Source: Clostridia bacterium (GTDB lineage Bacteria > Bacillota > Clostridia > Christensenellales > CAAEEZ01). From it: 64,000 nt of DNA. Positions 58,702 through 64,000 of this stretch are shown here, piece by piece. The position numbers were made by a program, and so were the translations under genes. The stretch is taken from assembly GCA_900755035.1 (NCBI GenBank), contig CAAEEZ010000017.1, forward strand, positions 186,001 to 250,000, read 5' to 3'. The notes under the pieces were generated by a model that ran no database searches, had not been told where the DNA came from, and saw nothing but the letters and a program-made list of their open reading frames with translations. Every line of letters begins with the position of its first letter. Positions within the stretch are counted from its first letter, which is position 1.

Positions 58702-60420
58702 TTACTTTTCCTCCTGTTTAATGCAACCGAATTTGCACATTTGTACGCAAAGGCCACAACCTACGCATTGTACCGGATTGATTACTGCCTTATTGCCCTC
58801 TTTTGATATTGCAGGACAACCTATTCTCATACACATACCACAGTTCTTGCAGTTATCTATTTTGTAGGCAGGCAGTGCCATTTTGATTTTTAATACGCAA
58901 GGTCTTTGAGCAATTATTACCGATACGCCTTCATAGTTACATGCCGATTTAATAGCGTCCTCAACGGCTTTCATATCGTATGCGTCCACTATATATAAGT
59001 CGTCTACGCCACAACTTTTTACTAGGTCGTCTAGTAGTAACTTCTTAGTCGTTTCGCCCTTTAAGGTTATACCCGTTGCCGGGTGGTCTTGATGTCCCGT
59101 CATACCCGTAGTCGAGTTGTCTAGGATAATCAAGGTCGTATTCGTCTTGTTGTATACGGCGTTTATTAATCCAGTAATTCCACTATGTACGAACGTTGAA
59201 TCGCCTATTACCGATACCACGTTTTTGGCGTACTCTTTGCCCCTAGCGTGTTCAAAGCCTTGTCCAACGCCTAGGCTTGCACCCATACATACTACGGTAT
59301 CAACAGCCGATAGCGGTGGTTGTGCGCCCAACGTGTAGCAACCAATATCTGCGCATACCGTCTTTTTTAGTTTGTTTAGAACGTAATATACGCCCCTATG
59401 TGGACAGCCTGCACACATTACAGGAGGACGATTAGGTAGGTTTTCCACCTTCTTCTCGGTATCTATGCCAAGAAAAGCCTTTTTGATAATCGCTACGTTT
59501 AGTTCGCCTTGAAGTGAGAATAAATTTTTGCCTTCGCACTTTATACCGTTTGCCTTTAATTGATTTTCAAAAAACGGCTCTAAACTTTCAACTACGACTA
59601 ATCTATCTACTTTTTCACTAAACTCCTTAATCCTTTTTAGTGGAATAGGATATACCATACCAAGCTTAAATACCGATGCGTTTGGCATTGCTTCTTTTAC
59701 GTATTGATATTCTACGCCACTACATACTATACCTAACGAAGTATCGTTAATCTCTTCTACGTTTACGTTAAAGTCGTTACAATCTTCTTTTAACAAATTT
59801 TCCCTTGCTTCAACTACCTTGTGCCTACCTATTGCACTTGCAGGCATCATAGCGTACTTGGTTATATCTTTTACGTAGTCTTTTAATTCTACTTCTTTCC
59901 TATCTTCTAAGGTAACGAAAGATTGAGAGTGCGCAACCCTAGTAGTAGTACGCAACATAACGGGCGTATCGTACTTTTCGCTTAGTTCGTATGCAATCTT
60001 AACGTACTCCTTACACTCTTGGCTGTCGCTTGGTTCTAGCATTGGTATATGCGCAGAGCGAGCGTAAAACCTACTATCTTGTTCATTTTGCGACGAATGC
60101 ATACCCGGGTCGTCGGCAACCACTAGCACCATACCACCGTTTACACCCGTGTAACTAAAAGTAAATAGTGGGTCAGCCGCTACGTTTACGCCTACGTGTT
60201 TCATACAAGCCAAACTTCTAGCCCCTGCAATAGATGCACCTACGGCTACTTCCATAGCCACTTTTTCGTTTGGTGCCCATTCGCAATAAACCTCTTTATA
60301 TTGTACTAAATTTTCGCTAATTTCCGTGCTTGGAGTACCAGGGTATGCGCTTGCTACCGTTACGCCAGCCTCGTAAGCACCTCTTGCTATTGCCTCATTT
60401 CCTAGTAATAGTTTTTTCAT
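58702..60420 (-). CDS. iorA: Indolepyruvate ferredoxin oxidoreductase, alpha subunit
   Basis: 572-residue TPP- and cluster-containing subunit. The N-terminal pyrimidine-binding part has GNEAIARGAYEAGV and YPGTPSTEI near 25-33; the TPP-binding part has CAGCPHRG near 333-340 and GDSTFVHSGITGLINAVYN near 400-418. The C-terminus holds two four-cysteine clusters (CKNCGMCMRIGC and CVGCGLCVQMC) for [4Fe-4S] electron transfer to ferredoxin. AAGAGGT precedes the ATG. It oxidises indolepyruvate, phenylpyruvate or hydroxyphenylpyruvate from aromatic amino acids. Confidence 0.96.
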   Translation of the reverse strand: MKKLLLGNEAIARGAYEAGVTVASAYPGTPSTEISENLVQYKEVYCEWAPNEKVAMEVAVGASIAGARSLACMKHVGVNVAADPLFTFSYTGVNGGMVLVVADDPGMHSSQNEQDSRFYARSAHIPMLEPSDSQECKEYVKIAYELSEKYDTPVMLRTTTRVAHSQSFVTLEDRKEVELKDYVKDITKYAMMPASAIGRHKVVEARENLLKEDCNDFNVNVEEINDTSLGIVCSGVEYQYVKEAMPNASVFKLGMVYPIPLKRIKEFSEKVDRLVVVESLEPFFENQLKANGIKCEGKNLFSLQGELNVAIIKKAFLGIDTEKKVENLPNRPPVMCAGCPHRGVYYVLNKLKKTVCADIGCYTLGAQPPLSAVDTVVCMGASLGVGQGFEHARGKEYAKNVVSVIGDSTFVHSGITGLINAVYNKTNTTLIILDNSTTGMTGHQDHPATGITLKGETTKKLLLDDLVKSCGVDDLYIVDAYDMKAVEDAIKSACNYEGVSVIIAQRPCVLKIKMALPAYKIDNCKNCGMCMRIGCPAISKEGNKAVINPVQCVGCGLCVQMCKFGCIKQEEK

Positions 60421-60430
60421 TACGTACCTC

Positions 60431-61732
60431 TTAATATATATTTCTCAAATCGGTTACTCTTTTTGCCTTGCCTTCAAATCTTTTTAAGGATTGTGGCTCT
60501 ACTAATTTTACTATGGCATCAATTTGCAACACGACTCTTAAATTCTTTTTAATCTTATCTTGCAACACTTCTAGTTTGTGGTAATCGGTAATTAGGTTCT
60601 CGTCGGCAACCTCTACTCTTACTTCTAGTTTATCCGTGCAACCTTCCCTGTACACCACTATTTCGTAGCCGTTACCAACCTCGGGCATTTCCATTAGCAC
60701 GCCTTCTATTTGGCTTGGGAATACGTTTACGCCACGGATAATAAGCATATCGTCCACTCTACCTCTTATTCTGCCCATTCTTACTAGCGTTCTACCACAC
60801 TTGCAAGGGGTATGGTCAAGGCTAGTGATATCTTTCGTCCTATATCTAAGCACGGGCATACCTTCTTTGGTTAAAGTAGTTATAACTAGTTCGCCTAGTT
60901 CGCCGTCCTCAACGGGTTGCATCGTTTCGGTATTAAGTACTTCGGGATAGAAGTGGTCCTCGTTAATATGCATTCCGCACTTATACTCGCACTCTCCCGA
61001 TACGCCCGGTCCTATTATCTCGCTTAGTCCGTAGTTATCGGTAGCAAATACGCCTAATTTCTTTTGTAGTTCTTCACGCATTTCTTGGCTACAAGCCTCG
61101 CTACCGAACAAGCCGTATTTTAACTTAATATCTTTTTTGTCATATCCTAATTTTTCCAAAGTTTCGGCAATGTACATAGCGTACGACGGCGTTGCAACTA
61201 GCCCCGTTACGCCTAAGTCTTTTAATAGCATACATTGTCTTTCGGTATTTCCACTAGATGCAGGCACTACCGTTGCGCCAACTCTTTCAAGTCCTTGATG
61301 AAGCCCCAAAGCACCCGTAAACAATCCGTATCCAAAACTGATTTGCACGATATCCTTTTTGGTTATTCCAGCAGCAGTAACTATCCTTGCCATATTTTCC
61401 GACCACATATCAAGGTCGTTTTTGGTGTAAACTACTACGGTAGGTTTCCCACTAGTACCACTACTAGCGTGTACTCTTACGGTTTCGTCCATATCTACGG
61501 CAACTAGTCCGTACGGATAATTATCTCTTAGGTCGCTTTTTTCGGTAAAAGGAATTTTGCGTATATCGTCAAGCGTTTTGATATCTTCGGGTTTTAATCC
61601 TATTGCATCAAATTTTTTACGATAAAAATCTACCCTTTCATAAGCGTATTTTACGATATTTTGCAACCTTTCGAGTTGCAATTTTCTCATTTCACTACGC
61701 TCCATGGTTTCAATTTTTTCATTGTAAAACAT
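60431..61732 (-). CDS. paaK: Phenylacetate-CoA ligase family enzyme (copy 2)
   Basis: 433-residue paralogue of the ligase at 56789-58108, with the same motifs: HASSGTSGKPTVVVYT, YGLSEIIGPG, LRYRTKDIT and GRVDDMLIIRGVNVFPSQ. The two copies differ at many positions, so they are true paralogues and may prefer different aryl acids. The ATG at 61730-61732 follows AGAGGTTG; the open frame extends further upstream but over the promoter. It is the first gene of the operon, with a -10 box and palindrome upstream. Confidence 0.93.
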   Translation of the reverse strand: MFYNEKIETMERSEMRKLQLERLQNIVKYAYERVDFYRKKFDAIGLKPEDIKTLDDIRKIPFTEKSDLRDNYPYGLVAVDMDETVRVHASSGTSGKPTVVVYTKNDLDMWSENMARIVTAAGITKKDIVQISFGYGLFTGALGLHQGLERVGATVVPASSGNTERQCMLLKDLGVTGLVATPSYAMYIAETLEKLGYDKKDIKLKYGLFGSEACSQEMREELQKKLGVFATDNYGLSEIIGPGVSGECEYKCGMHINEDHFYPEVLNTETMQPVEDGELGELVITTLTKEGMPVLRYRTKDITSLDHTPCKCGRTLVRMGRIRGRVDDMLIIRGVNVFPSQIEGVLMEMPEVGNGYEIVVYREGCTDKLEVRVEVADENLITDYHKLEVLQDKIKKNLRVVLQIDAIVKLVEPQSLKRFEGKAKRVTDLRNIY

Positions 61733-61755
61733 AATTTTCAACCTCTTATAATGAA

Positions 61756-61777
61756 ATCGCAACAATATGCGATTATA
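61756..61777 (-). promoter_or_regulatory. -10 box and palindromic operator candidate of the paaK-ior operon
   Basis: TATAAT on the minus strand (61772-61777) is followed directly by the perfect palindrome ATCGCA-acaata-TGCGAT (61756-61773), covering the expected transcription start. A repressor site is the simplest reading. The -35 box is poor (TATTAT at 61795-61800). Confidence 0.55.
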
Positions 61778-61803
61778 ATATATTCTAATTATATATAATA
61801 TCA

Positions 61804-61840
61804 TAAAAGCGAGTTTTTTTCAATAAAAAACCCGCTTTTT
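61804..61840 (-). terminator. Terminator of the hydratase gene
   Basis: AAAAGCGAGTTTTTTT and AAAAAACCCGCTTTTT form a long stem with one mismatch and a 4-nt loop, 30 nt after the hydratase stop. The following U-tract is short (TTTT). Confidence 0.65.
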
Positions 61841-61870
61841 AACTAATTATTTGTTTATATTTTCTTGTGT

Positions 61871-64000
61871 TTAGTGTGTTTTATAATAGTTTATCAAACA
61901 ACCGTCGCTTATAATTTCTCTTTCGGTATCGGTAAGAGCGTCAATTTTTAATTCTACGTCAAATACCTTGCCGTCTCTTACTACTTTTGCCGTAAAGTTT
62001 AAGTCGTTTGCTAATAGTTTTTCTCTTACGCCTTTTACTATGATTACGTCGCCAACTTCAAATACGTTTTCTTTTGTAATAAACGGCAACATACCCCAGT
62101 TAATTAGGTTAGAACGATACCTTTTCGTAGCGTATTCCTTAGAAATATTTGCAACGCCACCAAGTACTCTTTGGCAACTTGCCGCTTGCTCTCTTGCGCT
62201 ACCGTCGCCCGGCTTATTTGCGTAAATTACGCTACCTAACGAAATAGTTCCTTCAAGGTCTAAGCCTGCTAGTTTGATAGCGTCCACGTATTCCTTCGGT
62301 AATTTATCGTTTCTTCTATCTAGCTCGTCAGCCTTTACTTCTTTTGCTCTTTTTACGTAACTTGGGTCTTTTCTACTTAGGGCAAACTCTGCAAGGCGCA
62401 ACGGATTGCTTCTATACGAAGAGGTTTCGCCACTTGGTATAAGTTCGTCTGTAGTAGTAACGGGGTCGTCAATTACCGATACGGTTTTCATAACCAAGTT
62501 GTCGGTTAGATTTATCATTTCAGGCCAATCGCAAATATTTGGTCCGTATATTATTTCCTCGTTTTCGTCAGCCTTACCGTAGCCGTAATATACCCTATTT
62601 TCGTATATGGTTTTATCGTAGGTGAAATCAGGTACTTCGTTGTCGTATTCTATATCAAGTGCGCTAGTTAATACGCCACCGTTTGCAGCAGTTGCAGCAA
62701 TACTTCTTGCATCCATTAGAGCAACCGAGGCAATTTGTTTTTCGTTTGGCTTGCTACCCTCTCTGTTTTCAAAGTTTCTAGTCGTATGTCTTATGCTAAA
62801 TCCATTGTTGCTAGGTACGTCGCCAGCGCCAAAGCAAGGTCCACAGAACGCCGTTTTGATTACTGCGCCCGTTTCTATAAGTCTTGCAAAAGAGCCGTCC
62901 TTAACTAGTTGCATATATACGGGAGTGCTAGACGGATATACCGACATAGTAAATACGTTACTGCCGATGGACTTACCTTCTAGTATTTTTCCAGCCTCGT
63001 AAATATTATCGTACGTTCCACCTGCGCAACCTGCGATAATACCTTGGTTTACTATTATTTTGCCGTCTACGATTTTATCGGTTAAGGTAAAATTGTCGTT
63101 TTTAAGTAGCACTCTACCTTCCTTTTCTACCTTGCTTAAAATTTCGTACGGATTGTTTATTACGTCGGCAAGTTTATATACGTTGCTTGGGTGGAAAGGC
63201 ATAGCAATCATAGGCTCTACCTTAGACAAGTCTATTTCCACAGCCCCGTCGTAGTATGCGCCCTCCTCCGGCTTTAACTCAAAGTATTCGTTCTCTCTGC
63301 CACGCTTAGTTAGATATTCTTTTACTTTGTCGTCCGTTTCCCAAATAGAAGTTAAGCAAGTACTCTCGGTAGTCATTACGTCAATGCCGTTTCTAAATTC
63401 TACGCTAAGGTCTTTTATTCCGTCGCCGATAAATTCAAGCACTTTATTTTTTACGAATCCACTCTTAAACACTTCGCCTATAAGCGCAAGCGCTACGTCC
63501 TGAGGACCTACGCCACGCCTTACTTTTCCCGTTAGTTTAACTGCAATTACGTCGGGGTATTTTACGTCGTAAGTTTTTGAAAGCAGTTGTTTTACAAGTT
63601 CAGGACCACCTTCGCCTATTGCCATAGTTCCAAGCGCTCCGTACCTTGTGTGCGAGTCGCTACCAAGTATCATTTTGCCACATCCTGCAAAATTCTCTCT
63701 CATAAAAGTGTGGATAACTGCTTGATGACTAGGCACGTATATACCACCGTACTTTTTAGCGGCAGACAAACCGAATAAATGGTCGTCCTCGTTAATAGTA
63801 CCACCTACGGCGCACAAACTATTGTGGCAGTTGGTTAGCACGTACGGCACTGGGAATTTTTTTAGCCCCGACGCTTTTGCCGTTTGAATTATGCCAACGT
63901 AAGTAATATCGTGGCTAGCTAGCGCATCAAACTTAATATTTATCACTTTACCCTTTTCGGTAACTTCACCTTGGTTGTGGCTACTTAAAATTTTGTATGC
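61871..64000 (-). CDS. Aconitase-family hydratase (N-terminus beyond the window)
   Basis: An aconitase-superfamily [4Fe-4S] hydratase, the large clostridial form related to YbhJ rather than citrate-cycle aconitase. SHDITYVGIIQTAKASGLKK, LTNCHNSLCAVGGTINEDDH, GSDSHTRYGALGTMAIGEGGPE and GCAGGTYDN are visible. FCGPCFGAGDVPSNN holds cluster cysteines. The C-terminal swivel domain ends with IVKGVREKLLA. A GTG at 63944-63946 could be taken as a start, but the frame stays open to the window edge and the upstream residues (AYKILSSHNQGEVTEKGKV) fit the family's N-terminal region. So the gene is cut here at 710 codons. Its substrate is unknown. Confidence 0.9.
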   Translation of the reverse strand, partial: AYKILSSHNQGEVTEKGKVINIKFDALASHDITYVGIIQTAKASGLKKFPVPYVLTNCHNSLCAVGGTINEDDHLFGLSAAKKYGGIYVPSHQAVIHTFMRENFAGCGKMILGSDSHTRYGALGTMAIGEGGPELVKQLLSKTYDVKYPDVIAVKLTGKVRRGVGPQDVALALIGEVFKSGFVKNKVLEFIGDGIKDLSVEFRNGIDVMTTESTCLTSIWETDDKVKEYLTKRGRENEYFELKPEEGAYYDGAVEIDLSKVEPMIAMPFHPSNVYKLADVINNPYEILSKVEKEGRVLLKNDNFTLTDKIVDGKIIVNQGIIAGCAGGTYDNIYEAGKILEGKSIGSNVFTMSVYPSSTPVYMQLVKDGSFARLIETGAVIKTAFCGPCFGAGDVPSNNGFSIRHTTRNFENREGSKPNEKQIASVALMDARSIAATAANGGVLTSALDIEYDNEVPDFTYDKTIYENRVYYGYGKADENEEIIYGPNICDWPEMINLTDNLVMKTVSVIDDPVTTTDELIPSGETSSYRSNPLRLAEFALSRKDPSYVKRAKEVKADELDRRNDKLPKEYVDAIKLAGLDLEGTISLGSVIYANKPGDGSAREQAASCQRVLGGVANISKEYATKRYRSNLINWGMLPFITKENVFEVGDVIIVKGVREKLLANDLNFTAKVVRDGKVFDVELKIDALTDTEREIISDGCLINYYKTH

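Noticed and set aside
56789..61732. The two PaaK genes as an assembly duplication
   Set aside because: They share motifs but differ at many residues along their length, so they are diverged paralogues.
63944..63946. GTG as the true start of the aconitase-family hydratase
   Set aside because: The frame remains open to the window end, the upstream residues look like the family's N-terminal region, and no ribosome-binding site precedes the GTG.

Overview
This 64 kb window is chromosomal DNA from a low-GC anaerobic member of the Bacillota, most likely Clostridia. A hand count of the first 420 bases gives about 37% G+C. The evidence for the lineage is: the hrcA-grpE-dnaK-dnaJ-prmA-rsmE-mtaB-rpsU block with a CIRCE-type operator; the smc-ftsY-ylxM-ffh-rpsP-khpA-rimM-trmD block; the rpmF/yceD/ylbM/ylbJ/coaD/rsmD neighbourhood known from Bacillus; a YlbJ-type sporulation membrane protein; Pta-AckA; and a ferredoxin-dependent indolepyruvate oxidoreductase. 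It looks like an uncultured gut-type lineage, but the species cannot be named from the sequence. I saw no tRNA, rRNA, CRISPR, insertion sequence or prophage. Nearly all the DNA is coding, mostly on the minus strand, and no gene-free stretch exceeds about 230 bp.

Layout, left to right (most operons read right to left). 1-900: a NadD-YqeK fusion cut by the window edge. 1006-2007: an unrecognised membrane protein on the plus strand. 2171-10273: the heat-shock operon from hrcA to rpsU, with its own consensus promoter and CIRCE. 10490-13518: lepA-hemW. 13649-14422: a plus-strand glycerophosphodiesterase. 14574-17361: an iscR-iscS-iscU operon ending in an acyltransferase-like gene. 17588-31422: a 12-gene housekeeping operon yifB-dprA-topA-trmFO-hslV-hslU-hisS-aspS-tcdA-rseC-like-thioredoxin-like-glyA. 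31464-33500: a lipoprotein-anchored polytopic glycosyltransferase candidate. 33557-45707: rplS, yraN, rnhB, rbgA, trmD, rimM, khpA, rpsP, ffh, ylxM, ftsY, smc, rnc and plsX. 45777-48775: rpmF, yceD, ackA, pta. 48885-51009: tmcAL-ylbJ on the plus strand. 51024-54539: an ABC exporter, a coiled-coil protein, coaD and rsmD. 54526-56206: formyl-THF cyclo-ligase and alanine racemase. 56370-61732: an aryl-2-keto-acid oxidation operon paaK2-iorA-iorB-paaK1-ACT. 61871-64000: an aconitase-family hydratase whose N-terminus lies beyond the window.

Functionally the window is dominated by translation, protein folding and targeting, with two metabolic modules. Pta-AckA makes acetate and ATP and sits divergent from TmcAL, which consumes acetate and ATP. 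The IorAB/PaaK cluster oxidises aryl-pyruvates to aryl-acetyl-CoA and exchanges these with the free acids.

The most unusual signals are not single genes. First, GATC is almost absent: I found 8 sites in 64 kb against roughly 200 expected, while CTAG, of equal composition, is common. Second, at five places an intrinsic-terminator hairpin ends only 11-22 nt before the start of the next gene on the same strand (GT-C lipoprotein gene, yifB, ylxM, smc, plsX), leaving no room for a separate promoter. Third, several genes (nadD, formyl-THF cyclo-ligase, possibly dprA) have a -10 box 6-7 nt before the start codon and no ribosome-binding site, as expected for leaderless mRNAs. Alanine racemase may start at an AUA codon. 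No wholly new multi-gene system was evident; the best unknown proteins are the 1006-2007 membrane protein and the 31464-33500 lipoprotein-glycosyltransferase.
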